DNA of 32,548 nucleotides. Source: Byssochlamys sp. IMV 00236 (lineage: Eukaryota; Ascomycota; Eurotiomycetes; Eurotiales; Thermoascaceae). The notes beneath the pieces are model-generated. The model was not told the origin of the DNA, searched no databases, and saw only the letters and a list, made by a program, of their open reading frames with translations. Both the position numbers and the translations under genes were made by a program. The stretch lies in assembly GCA_001931875.2 (NCBI GenBank), contig MSJH02000609.1, positions 1-32,548 of the forward strand, given 5' to 3'. Of the stretch, positions 1-10,293 are shown piece after piece. Position 1 is the stretch's first letter. Each line of letters starts with the position of its first letter.

Positions 1-2
<2 letters not shown>

Positions 3-33
<31 letters not shown>
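3..33. repeat. poly-T homopolymer at window edge
   Basis: An uninterrupted run of 31 T. Read on the minus strand it is poly-A directly after a splice donor (GTAAA...) of the GLTSCR1-domain gene, so it would sit at the start of an intron. It may also mark a contig end or a homopolymer artefact. Confidence 0.8.
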
Positions 34-35
<2 letters not shown>

Positions 36-36
<1 letters not shown>

Positions 37-1307
37 TTTTCTAATTTTTCTTGCATCTTTTTATACTTTTCAAACAAGTCGGATTGACATTTAAATATAT
101 CCAAGATGGCACTATCCTGAAGTTCAACCGATATCTTATTTGCGTCTAGATCCGCCTTGGGATAATGATAAATATGGTAAGGTAGCAATCGATTGATTGC
201 GTCCTCCAGAGATTTGAATGGCGTTTTGTAATCTGGATTAGTTACAGCCACGTGATCTTTTGAGAGAGTGTCGAGAAATCTGATAGATTTTAGTTATTCC
301 CTTCAAGCAAACAATAAAGACATTACCTTCTCTTAATCTCACGGTGTTGAAACTCTTCTTCCGGTAGACGTTTAGATAGTATAGAATCAGGAAGTGTTTG
401 AGGGAATTTTCTGATATCTTGCTGTTTTGCCGCGGCAATGGGTTTTTGTGTCTGTTGAAGCTGAACAGGCTGTTGTTGTTGTTGTTGTTGTGGTGGTGGT
501 GGTGGCGGTGGTTGTTGTGGTTGTGTCTGAAGCGGTGTTGGGACTCCAAAGGAACTTGTAGAGACGTCAGTTGTGGAGGCGACAGGTGTTGATGCAGCAG
601 AGGTTGTGGCACTATTATTATTACTGTTATCTGCACTTATGGATTGGATATTAAACAGATTAGGCTGTTGTTGATGTTGAGGGGATTGAGGTAAAAGCCC
701 TTGCAGCTGCTTCTTTTTTGAATATTTCCCAGTTTTGATATATTTCCGAGGACCTTTGCTACTATCAGGTGGAGAGGTGGCTTCATACATACCACTTCGT
801 TTCATCCCTTGTTGTTGGAGCTTTTGCTGTAAGAGCATCAGCTGTTGCTGTTGTTCTAGCTCTTCTCTTAACTTTCGTGCAGTCTCCTTGATGGCATCTG
901 CTTCTGCTGGTGTAGGTTGTGGAGGTGTATTAAGTACAAGGGCATCTGTCTTGGGTGCAATTGGTTTATTATTATCCATTGGCATATTTACTTGTTGTTG
1001 TTGTGCTGCTGCAAGCATAGTAGCGGCATGAAGAGATTGAATTTCTTCCATCAATCTTTTTCGTTGTTCTTCACTTATAGAAGATGCTTGAACATTGTCT
1101 GGTAATTTATACACAATCTGATCCTTCTTCCGGACCATGAGTACTTTTATTCCAGCCAAAGTGAGTTCAGTGATTATCTGTTCTTCATTAACTGAGGATG
1201 TAGAAGAAGTGGGTGAGTTTACACTAGACTTTTTTAATAAAGGTCAGTAAATAAAAATAAAAAATATAAACAGGGAAAACTTTTACTTGCGGTTTGTCTT
1301 TCTCCAT
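36..1307 (-). CDS. GLTSCR1 (BICRA/BICRAL-type) domain protein, 3' end outside window
   Basis: Exons on the minus strand: 1307-1287, 1228-327, 279-36, then a donor (GTAAAA) leading off the window; 389 codons seen. The first 300 residues are low-complexity, with poly-Q tracts and a PPPPPPP run, typical of transcription co-regulators. From about residue 309, crossing the second intron, the sequence reads FLDTLSKDHVAVTNPDYKTP followed by FKSLEDAINRLLPYHIYHYP. This matches the GLTSCR1 domain (NPDYKTPF...LEDA..RLLPYH.Y), which in animals defines BICRA/BICRAL, subunits of the non-canonical BAF (SWI/SNF) remodeller. A nuclear SWI/SNF-associated role is inferred from the domain. The start is the ATG of the 21-nt first exon; both introns keep frame. 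The C-terminus is missing, so total length is unknown. Confidence 0.82.
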
Positions 1308-1531
1308 TCTGTTCACTCTATTTTTTATTTTCCCTTTTCTGTTTTACAACTTTGAGTGACGCTTTTTAAAAGAGTTTTTTTTTTTGTTCACTGCAATTGG
1401 AGCGTACTCATGATCAAAATGGGTGTCTTGTTGTGACGGTTGTTTATTCAATTATCTTACAGACACCCCGCATATCTCCCACTCATAAAGATTGCATATT
1501 CACCAGGAAGAATTTCTTTATTGTTTTTGTA

Positions 1532-2783
1532 CTATAGTTTTTGGGCTACAACTGCTTCCATATGGAGACATCCACACTTTGTTTCCATGCAATGCTTAAA
1601 TTCTTTTAGGAACCTTTGTTGGCCTTTCTCGTCCTTGAGTCCCAACACTGGAGCACCAACCTTCATTACCCCCTTTACACCTTCCATCCAACTCCAAGCA
1701 ATTTTCTTGGCCGCACTGCTGCCAGTGGCTAAAGAAACAATAGTCAGTAAGCTATCTTCTCACCTTTTTATAGGTGCTATAAATACTTTACTTGTATCAA
1801 CAAATGCAGACTTTGTTTCTATAATCTTGGTGTTGCCAGCCTCTCTCAATAGTCTTTCTAATTCAATGCCGATTCGAGGGTTTTGACCTTTTGCTTCACA
1901 GATAGTAATTACTATGAAAAAATGTATAAATGACACGATCATCTCTTTGCTTCATAATGTGCTTACACCCTGATACTACCTTACAAAAGGTGTCGTCATG
2001 CTCTGCTACTCTATAGTCTGGTTCCATCATCTGTATGAGACCTCCTGGCTTAGTAACGCGTAGTAATTCTTTGATCACACCTGGCCATTCGTCATAGCGT
2101 AGTGCCAAGACAAGTAGCCTTAGGTGAACAAGATCAAAAGTGTTGTCCGGATATGGCAGTCCTTCTAGTACGTTTGCAATCCTGAACGTAAATTGTTTGG
2201 GTGTAGGCTTTTGTGCAACAATATTCACCATATCGCAGCCTTCATAATTACAGTCTGGATAGTCATTAATCATGTCCTTTGGGTGGTGTTAGTCACAGTA
2301 ACCCCTGCTTTGGTTCCGTTCTCTTTTTTTCTTACCATGACCCATACGCCTGAACCACACCCTACATCTAGTATAGATAGTCCTTGCTTAAGATCAAGAA
2401 TTTCAGTTGCGCTTTGTAGCACGTTTCTATGGTAAGATTGTAAGTATCACAGAATACATTTCTTTTTATTCAATGTTACCCTCCAAAAATTTCCTTTAAC
2501 GCAAAATGTTGCTATGCCAGAGTTAGAAAATATATAGGGTCTGTTATTTACTATGGCATCTTACGCCTGTAAGTCTCATCTGTTCTTCGTCATCCTTAGG
2601 CAACCAATAAGTTGAAGCCTCGATTTGATGAAACTCTCTTTGTGTAGGTATGGTTATGTCTTCTGAGCAGCTAATACACGGTGTTTGTCTTGATTCTGAC
2701 ATAGCTGTACTAAAGTATTTCTCTCTGTTTCTGTTTTTATTTGCACACTCAGTGAGCCATGGCTTTGCGAAGCAGCTTCCCAT
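1532..2783 (-). CDS. Class I SAM-dependent methyltransferase with N-myristoylation signature
   Basis: Six exons: 2783-2565, 2511-2480, 2426-2336, 2276-1967, 1911-1764, 1718-1532; 987 nt, 328 residues, all junctions in frame. The start MGSCFAKPW has Gly2 and Ser5-type context plus Cys4, a likely dual N-myristoylation and palmitoylation signal for membrane anchoring (inferred). A conserved lead (YWLPKDDEEQMRLTGQHFAL) precedes SAM motif I, ILDVGCGSGVW, at about residues 102-112. Then come an acidic loop (CDMV), the NTFDLVHLR segment and the post-II motif VTKPGGLIQMMEPD. This is a Methyltransf_11/25-type fold as in the TAM/LaeA-like small-molecule and protein methyltransferases expanded in zygomycete fungi. 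The substrate cannot be predicted. The last intron's acceptor (CTGGCAG) was chosen because it keeps the frame and the KKIAWSWMEG segment. Confidence 0.88.
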
Positions 2784-3063
2784 TACGTATAGGATATATA
2801 AAAATAGAGGGAGGGTACGTTACCTTTTTTTTGGTTACTTGTTTACAAGAGTGAAAAAGAGTAGATTAAGAACTTTTTTTTATACTGTCTGTAGCAACTG
2901 TATGTTACATCCGCGCAAACGAGCGTTATTACATCGTATGACACTAATTCATACAATATCGTACATAATATTATTTTCTTTGCATTCCAAGAAAATCTTT
3001 TTAGTGAGTAACGGAGACAGATATTTACAGAGACATTTATTATAATAAAAGCATTCAACTGCA

Positions 3064-4165
3064 TTAGTTTTCCAATACAAATCTAAATCTAGGCAATCCA
3101 GCTCTAAAGTCTTCAATGGCCTTGTTAACTTCTGACATTGGGTATTTCTTGTACCAAGCCTTGAGATTCTTTTCGGAGATCAATTGGAGCATATCATCCA
3201 AATCTTTGGTACCTCCAACTAAAGAGCCAGTAACAACAATTTGCTTCATGAGTTGAGGGAAGATGGGAACGGGTGGGTATTGGAATTCAGGAGCGTTTAC
3301 ATTAATAAAGACACCGTCAGGAAGCAAGAGGTTAAAGTAAGTTTCCCACTTAAAGTCTTCTCCTACACCAGTACAGATGATATGTGTCAACTTATTTGCA
3401 TACTTTGCCATTTCTTCATCATTGCTTGTGACAACATAGTCATCACATCCGAGTTTAATGGCATCTTCGCGCTTTCTGTTGCTGGATGACAAGGCAATCA
3501 CGTTAGCACCTAATGCTTTACCAAACATGACTGCAAAGTGACCAAGACCACCAATACCCAAAACACCCAAGGTAGAACCAGGACCGACCTTCCATCGTCT
3601 GAGAGGAGCATAGGTTGTTACACCTCCACACAAGAAACTAGCAGCATTTTCGTTGGAAACATTATCAGGGATCTTGCAAACCAACAGTTCATCACCACGC
3701 CACTTGTCAGCATAACCACCAAAAGTCTTTTCACCTGTTGGCCAGTGAGAGTTATAGGTAGCAACTCCTCCTTTCAAACAAGTGTTTTCAGCTCCTTGGT
3801 TGCAACGGTGGCATTGTCCGCATGCACCACACAAAGCACCCATACCAGCACGATCACCGACCTTGACTCTTGTCACATTCTTTCCTACTCTTGTGACAAC
3901 ACCAGTAATTTCATGACCAACAACAACTGGATAGTCAGTGGGTCCCCAGCCAGAGTCTGTAAATAACAGGGTCAATCACTGATCTTAAGAGCGTATTATT
4001 TATATATGTACCAATAGTGTGAATATCGCTACCACAGACACCACAGTGAGTGATATCCATCTCAACAGTATTCTCATCCCAAGTCTTCATTGGGAATTGC
4101 ATTTGTTCAAGTGGCTTGCCCTTGCCAGCACAAGCCCAACCAGTAAGTGTATCGTTATTAGACAT
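3064..4165 (-). CDS. Zinc-dependent alcohol dehydrogenase, CAD/ADH6 type
   Basis: Two exons, 4165-4012 and 3956-3064, with a 55-nt intron; 348 residues, the usual length for medium-chain dehydrogenases. Catalytic zinc ligands are visible as Cys41 in HCGVCGSDIHTI and the GHE triad at 65-67. The structural zinc lobe is Cys97, Cys100, Cys103 and Cys111. The Rossmann motif is GIGGLGH, and the following SSSNRK stretch (no acidic residue after the second strand) suggests NADP(H), as in yeast ADH6/ADH7 and plant cinnamyl alcohol dehydrogenases. It likely reduces aliphatic or aromatic aldehydes in the cytosol. A TATA-like element lies about 60 bp upstream of the ATG. The exact substrate is not determinable. 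Confidence 0.93.
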
Positions 4166-4220
4166 TGTTTTTTAAAAAGAAGAAAAAGTTTATAGTGAGA
4201 AGAGATGAACGATTGCCAAG

Positions 4221-4230
4221 CTTATATATA
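4221..4230 (-). promoter_or_regulatory. TATA-like box of the alcohol dehydrogenase gene
   Basis: On the minus strand this reads TATATATAAG, about 56-65 bp upstream of the ATG at 4165, a plausible TATA position for a fungal promoter. It is judged by position and sequence only. Confidence 0.4.
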
Positions 4231-5970
4231 CATATTAAAAAAATTAGTGCTAATCGTTGTTTCCCTCAAAGTAAACCGCTCACGTATGCATTTTTTCTTT
4301 TATCATCCATTTTAGGCAAAAACATAACGTAAGCTATTAAAGCTTTAAAATATTCTTCCTTTCGGGGATGACTATAATCCCGAAACGAGAGGAATTAATT
4401 GGCCCTGTATGAGATCGATCTAAATCTTTGTTCCTTTTACCAATAATAATGAGGATTTGATATACACTTTATCCGAAAAGCAAAACTAACGGCTGCGGAC
4501 TGCTTTCGAATCACTCAAGAATTAATAATACAAACGGCACGTCAAAGCGATCTTTTGCCTAATGTTACACTCTTTTAATTTTACTACGCAAGATAATTGA
4601 TGTTGAGTTAAATCTATTAGAAAGAAACCTAGTTTTCATCACAAACAAGTAAAATCCTGAGAGAAAAAGTTTCAACTGGTATAAAAGTGTCTAAAGCCAT
4701 CGTTCAAAAGAAAGGGAGCCAAGTAGTTAGTATTTTTCTGTTTAGTCTCAAGTTTTCTTGCTCGACATTCATTCTGCACATCCGCTGCGGCTTTATTACT
4801 GTTTCATTTTTGACAGTGCCTTTCGTGTCTGTATTTCAATAACCACAAGCTCTCCACTTTTGTAGCAATGTTCAGTGAATAATGTTGGACAATTCCATAA
4901 TCTTCCATTTGAAGTGGCTCATAAAAAAGCTAGAGCTATATGGCTCGCTACAATTTAATTAATGAAACAGCCCTTTCATATAAGCATAGAACAACTTTCA
5001 GTCTGGCAAACATTGAAGCAGCCGTACCCAAAACAAGGACAAAAAATTTCCAAGAGGGGCTTTGACAGAGAGCAAGAAAAGGAAGAATGACCTATTGTAC
5101 TTGACATGGCCCCGCCTTTTTTTTTTCTTTGATGAGTTTGCTAGTAAGAGCGAATTGAAGAGAAAACAGCTCCTAGAGGAGAGGCTCTTAACTCTGAAAG
5201 TATAAACCTGTACTTTCTTTGTAAAAATAAAAAGTGACTAATCCATTGTATTTAACAATTCTGATCCAAGTTAGCAGTATATTATTAAAACTGCATTGAT
5301 TACGCGAAAAAGCACAACAGCAGGAGTAACTATCAATATACATAATGACAGAGAGGCATATCTGTGCACAAACATGCCATCAGGTCGTATTCATGCACTT
5401 GTGATATGCGGGAGATAAAATAGGGTATGTCCTGTGCAGTTTATGACTTTGACTACCTCTCTGTTTCACCACACACACACACACAGTGAAACCAATGTAT
5501 CAGCTGTCCTACGACGAATGTTATTGCCGAGGCATAACACTTGTGAGTCCATCATGTTAAATAAATCACAGTTATTTAATAGCACAAAAAAAGTCTGTTT
5601 AAAGCTTGTAAAATAAAATAAAACCTATCAAAATAAAGAGTGATCTATGTTTACATGTGAAAGTAACAAAAGTGAGCACATATGCACCCCGCATGATTTT
5701 ACGGCTGTAGCAAAGGTAATAAGATTAGTATCACATATAAGTTATAAGGGAAGTCTGTAAGCATATTTTGTATGGGGGAATATTCCATTAAAACAATGGT
5801 TTTATTAAATAAGATAATAATGACAGACCCTGCTGCTATGTTTTTGAATTTTAGTTTATATAAAAAAAGAAGATAGATGTTATATAGTGATTGCGCGTGC
5901 GCATGTGATTTAATTAATAAGTTGTTATATATGTGTGTATGCTAGTAATAGTGATTTTAAGAGGGCATTA
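4231..5970. other. Gene-free interval of about 1.7 kb
   Basis: I find no convincing coding exon, tRNA or rRNA. A (CA)n tract lies at 5470-5485. A plus-strand TATA-like sequence (GGTATAAAAGTG, near 4679) has no recognisable gene after it. The left end is the dehydrogenase promoter; the right end is the 3' flank of the peptide transporter, AT-rich. Confidence 0.6.
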
Positions 5971-7713
5971 TTAGATTTCACCCTTTTCAGCTTCGTATTC
6001 AATAGTAGCTTGCTTTCGGTTGTATTCATCAACTTGTCTGTTGGAACGAATACCAATTGCATCATCAGCAACATCATTGTCGTCATTCTTGTGGTGGAAA
6101 ACGTAGACAAGAACAGCACAGACGCCAGAGGCACAGGCAATACCAGTGTACATCCAAGTCAACTTGGGATCAACGTCAACAGGGACGAGAGCGAAACCGA
6201 GAATGGCAGCAAAACAGTTGGTGAACAAGAAGATGGCCATAACAATAGACTTCATAGATTGAGGAGCCTTCTTGTAAGCATATTCAAGACCGGTAATGGA
6301 GGCAAAGATTTCAGAGAAAGCAATGAATACATAAGAGGGGATCTGGTAGGCAACACTGATAGGAGGTTGACCAGCATCTGCTGCAGAGTAAATCTTGGCT
6401 TGAATACCAGCAGTGTAACCCATGCCAACAGCGGCAAAAATGAAACCGAGCGTGATACGGAGGATAGGACGCATGGGAAAACCAATACGACGAAGACCAG
6501 GATAGATAAGGCGATCCATGATGGGAATGACAATAATCAAGACAAGAGGATCAATGTTTTGTAAAATATCAGGAGGGACTTGACCAGTCCACATAGTGTT
6601 TGCTTGAGAAACAAGGTTACTGGTCATTTGGTTATAGCAAAGCCAGTAGATAGGATACCAACAAAAGACAACACAGGCGCGAAGGGCACGTCTCAATTCA
6701 TCAACAAAGATGTCATCCCAGGTGGCAGTTGCGGCCAAATCAGGGTGATCAATAGAGAGATTTGAGGGCTTACAAGCTTCCAAACCGCCCTTGACCTTGA
6801 GGCTGTAGTAGAAGAGTTTACCAGCTTCGATAAAGATGGATCCACGAGGAGGGGTTTGGATATATCTCTTGCGACCCAAGACAACAGCAATGATACCAAT
6901 AACAAACATCAAGGTAGGCAAGAGGTAAGCGGCCCAGAAACCAACGTTCTTTTCGATTTCAGTTGTGGCAATAGCAGAAAGAGAACCAACGTTGATACCC
7001 CAATAGAACATGTTGAAGATCTTTTGATAGGTGGCTTGAGGAGTGACAATGACACGTTCACCCTTCTCGGTAGTCTTCACATAGGGAACCTTGCTTTGGT
7101 ACTGTTCGGCAACAAGAGGAGAAACGTTTGATTTGATACCACCAGTACCCAGACCGACGATGATAATACCAACAATAAAACCGGGGAAAGCAGCGCCATT
7201 GGCGATAGCGACAGGAGAAGCAGTAGCAGTCAAAATAACAAGACCAATGAGGTAAAAGCTGGCAAAGAGAAGGATGGTACGGTACTTGCCGAGGTATTGA
7301 TCAGCGACGATGGCGCCAATAATGGGAGTAATATAACCCCAAAATTGGAAAAAGGTGTTTAAAGCAGTAGCTGTTTGTTGTCCACGGCCTAAGGCACCAG
7401 CTGTTTCGGCGGGATCTATGATAAATGAGTTAATTGGATAATTCTATTGAATGATTTATCATTACATACAAGATGGAGGAGCAGGGTTTTGAATGTAGTT
7501 CTGGAAAGGTCCGGAAAGACCGTAGTAAGTGAAACGTTCACAGAACTCAATGACAATAACAAGGTAAGCAGAAATAGGAACTTTGTCGGCAACTTCACGA
7601 CAAGTTTGCCAATCTTCTTCGGTTGGCTCTGGTCCATGGTTGTCGTCTGCGTGGTAATCAGCCTCGTATTCAACTGGGCTCGGGACTCTGTCCTGCTCTA
7701 ATTTTTCAGACAT
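5971..7713 (-). CDS. PTR2/POT-family proton-coupled oligopeptide transporter
   Basis: Two exons, 7713-7470 and 7415-5971; 562 residues, normal for fungal PTR2. After a hydrophilic, acidic N-terminus the first membrane segment carries E56-FC-E59-R60, the ExxER proton-coupling motif of the POT family. It is followed by YYG, the GRGQQTATALNTFFQFWGY segment, and GLGTGGIKSNVSPLVAEQY, which matches the second PTR signature. About a dozen hydrophobic segments follow, with a long cytosolic loop in the middle. Predicted role: uptake of di- and tripeptides at the plasma membrane driven by the proton gradient. The start MSEKLEQ is chosen because the sequence further upstream is low-complexity pyrimidine-rich leader. 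GATA-type sites upstream fit nitrogen control (inferred). Confidence 0.93.
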
Positions 7714-7867
7714 CAAAAAGTTCGAAAAAAAAAAGGAAAGAAGAAGAAAAAAAGACAACTTATTGTTTAAATAGTATGGCCCTGGGTTCATTTTCCGATG
7801 GTTACTCAAGCATAAATGACCATTGAACAACGAATGATGCCTTGTTGACTGACAAGCATAATAACAA

Positions 7868-8261
7868 GATAAGCTCTATTAAGTAATCAAGTTTCCATGA
7901 CAATTTTTATTAAATCTTGTATTGTTTCACTCCTTTTTTAAGAAAAGGGTCCATTGTTTAACTTTTTAAGCTGAAAAGAAGCGCAAAAATTTTTTTGTAT
8001 TCAAGGGCAACATTTTGTTTGGAGTTACCTTATTTCCCAAAAAAGGAATATTTTTTCGCTTGTCCACATGTCAAGATTTTACGATACAAACTCAGGCTAT
8101 TGCAACATGTTTCTCACGTTAAGATCGGCTTTTCTTACTGGCCGCTGTTGTTTGTGCTTGAAGCCGTGCGAGGGGGCGGAAATACGGATTTGTCCAATGA
8201 AATTGTGTGTTTAAAACCTTATCTTTCCTTCTCCCGCAGATCTTTCGCCAAAAGAGATAAG
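7868..8261. promoter_or_regulatory. Cluster of GATAAG motifs upstream of the peptide transporter
   Basis: GATAAG occurs at 7868-7873 (plus), CTTATC at 8218-8223 and GATAAG at 8256-8261, about 155, 505 and 545 bp upstream of the transporter ATG at 7713. GATA factors (AreA/NIT2 type) bind this core and control nitrogen-source permeases in fungi. The motif is short and can occur by chance, so this is a suggestion only. Confidence 0.3.
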
Positions 8262-9731
8262 GGTTTACTTTTTTCATTGGTCACATGAACGACCCTTTTT
8301 GTATTTTATTTATTCCCTGTTGTTTTATAAACGGAAATTCTTTCTAAAAGTATCCAAGAGAGGCATACTTTTTAAGCTTGTAAATAAACAAAATGTTAAT
8401 AAACAAGAGAGAGAGAGATATAGTGCGACTCTATAGAAAAAGAGTGTACAACTCAGTCTATTGTGATGGGTTCTAAGAACGTACCATTTTTTTATAAACA
8501 CTACTCTTTTTGTCTATAGTCTCTTGTGATTAAATTTGGTTAGCTTCCCTTTTTTGACCGAATACAATCCAAAATGAGAAACAAGAACAAAAAAGAGTAA
8601 GAGATGGAATCTATTTTTTAATTTATTGATCTCGGTGAATGAATCAGTTACTATAGTGATAAATCCCTTAGAAATGACAATTGAAAGGGCCATGATTCCA
8701 TATACATGGATACTCTCACACAACCGAAGGATAAACAAAATAGGGAATTTTTTGCCCTAAACTTTCTCACGAAATCAAAAAGTATACGCCTTAAAAGATA
8801 AAGGAGGAAAGCCATGGTCTTGTAAGACATTTTTGAGTAACGTAGTACATATTTTTATGTCAGCACAACAATTTACTATATTTTGACGCTTTTCTTTGTG
8901 TTACCTTGTACTGATCTTTTATTGGATAAGCGATAAGACATCTTTGGATATGATTCGAAATTTATAAAAGAAGCAAGCACATTTGACTTTTTGGGTGATT
9001 CAAACTTGGCATCTTATAAGATTGCTTATGCTGACGATATCCAAATTGGCTTGCTTTTCAGATTCTTGGCACATCATTAATTGGTTATTTTTTGCATGTC
9101 ATTAAAGTATACAAAAAATATATTGTATATCCAGTTCATAGGCTTTATCCAACATGTATGCTTCCATTCAAATTAAATTGATTCATAAAAGTAGCTCAAG
9201 GCTTACAAGCACAGTATTTTTATTTTATAAAAAATGATTCGACCTTTGACATGTTTGATATGAATCATTATAATAACTCGAGTATAATCGCACAGTAGAA
9301 TGTACACTCTACTTTACATGCATCTATCAATTAAGTGACAAATAATCGCAATTATTTTAATAATATTAGCTGCTTCCAATTCGCTACATTCGTTTTTGCG
9401 CGTTGTCGTTCTGTCGCAGGCTTAAGAGCTTCGTTATTTGTGATGAGTAAGGGCAAATACTAACACGACGTTTTAAGCGAATGACTAAATTTGACTTTTT
9501 TTGTGCCTAATAGCATATCCTGACTCCTCTCTACATGATTATTTATTGATGCAACAATGCTATATACATTGTTTCATAAAAGTATAGCTTATTCATAATA
9601 AAGAGCATGCAATTGAAATATTAGTTGATCATATTGAAGAAGAATGGGCATAGTCGTAAAAGGATTCACAATTGAATAAAGGGATAGGTTTGTTGACAAT
9701 CAAATAACGTGTTAAAAAGGTGAGCATAGTG
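8262..9731. other. Gene-poor interval with a possible reverse-transcriptase relic
   Basis: No supportable gene. A short (GA)n tract lies at 8406-8418. A 47-codon plus-strand open frame (8937-9080) contains YKIAYADDIQIGL, resembling the YADD box of reverse transcriptases (coding at about 9015-9053). No other RT motif is recognisable around it, so it is at best a fossil. Confidence 0.45.
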
Positions 9732-9924
9732 CAGTAGAACTTCGATTCTGTCATAATCCTCGATGGGCAGGAGTAGCATTCCAAAATCGATGTTATTCCA
9801 GAGTAGAATTCATATTTCGACAAAGCATACTGAAATAAACAGTCATATATCTTATTCTTATAAAATCGTATTCCAGAATCGTGATTAATCCAGAATAGGG
9901 TATTCCAGAATCGGGGTCTGACTG
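9732..9924. mobile_element. MITE-like element with pogo/Tigger-type ends
   Basis: The left end begins CAGTAGAACTTCGATTCTG. The right end, read from the other strand, begins CAGTCAGACCCCGATTCTG; 14 of 19 positions agree. The CAGT tip and the CAGTAGAAC.TCGATT start resemble pogo/Tigger (Tc1-mariner superfamily) termini. Inside, the unit ATTCCAGAATCG or close variants recurs about five times as subterminal repeats. The element is 193 bp with no coding capacity, so it would be non-autonomous. The right flank is TA, as expected for a TA target duplication; the left flank is not a clean TA, so the copy is old or the left boundary is slightly off. Confidence 0.6.
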
Positions 9925-10077
9925 TACGAGGTAAGAGCGAGATAATGGGAATAAACTAAGGGCAATAATAACATTGTCTACTAATTGACTAAAAGTTATT
10001 GAATAAAGTGCATGAATGTTTATACAAATTAGAGGAACAAAAGGGACAACGTAAATAACTGAGCTTATGTTTACAAA

Positions 10078-10293
10078 ACCCTGTTAGAGTTGGCGTTTGC
10101 TGATTTAATAAGACAGACTACGCTTTCCCGTGACCTGGTACTAAGGAAAGAAAACAAGAAGACAATCACCATACAAGCTGTTGGGTATAACACTGTTGTA
10201 TATTTGGCTGAAGAATCTTTCCCTGATGTTACCACTATGACGAAAATATTATCTTTTGATGTACCAAAGACAATCTGTGCTCTTGGGGATTGA
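10078..10293 (+). other. Coding-like open fragment of unknown origin
   Basis: An open frame of about 70 codons ending in TGA at 10293 with balanced amino-acid use (for example LSRDLVLRKENKKTITIQAV and FPDVTTMTKILSFDVPKTIC), unlike the AT-driven chance ORFs around it. No clear start codon, no recognisable splice partners and no family I can name. It may be a remnant of a transposon ORF or a lost gene. Confidence 0.3.

Noticed and set aside
238..1105. His/Asn-rich and Trp/Leu-rich ORFs on both strands
   Set aside because: They are alternate readings of the poly-Q/poly-P codon repeats of the GLTSCR1-domain gene.
5935..6564. 209-codon plus-strand ORF
   Set aside because: It is fully antisense to the conserved PTR2 coding exon and has no motif; a shadow of codon bias.
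7995..8288. 97-codon ORF in the transporter upstream region
   Set aside because: No family motif, AT-biased composition and no splice partners; more likely promoter sequence.
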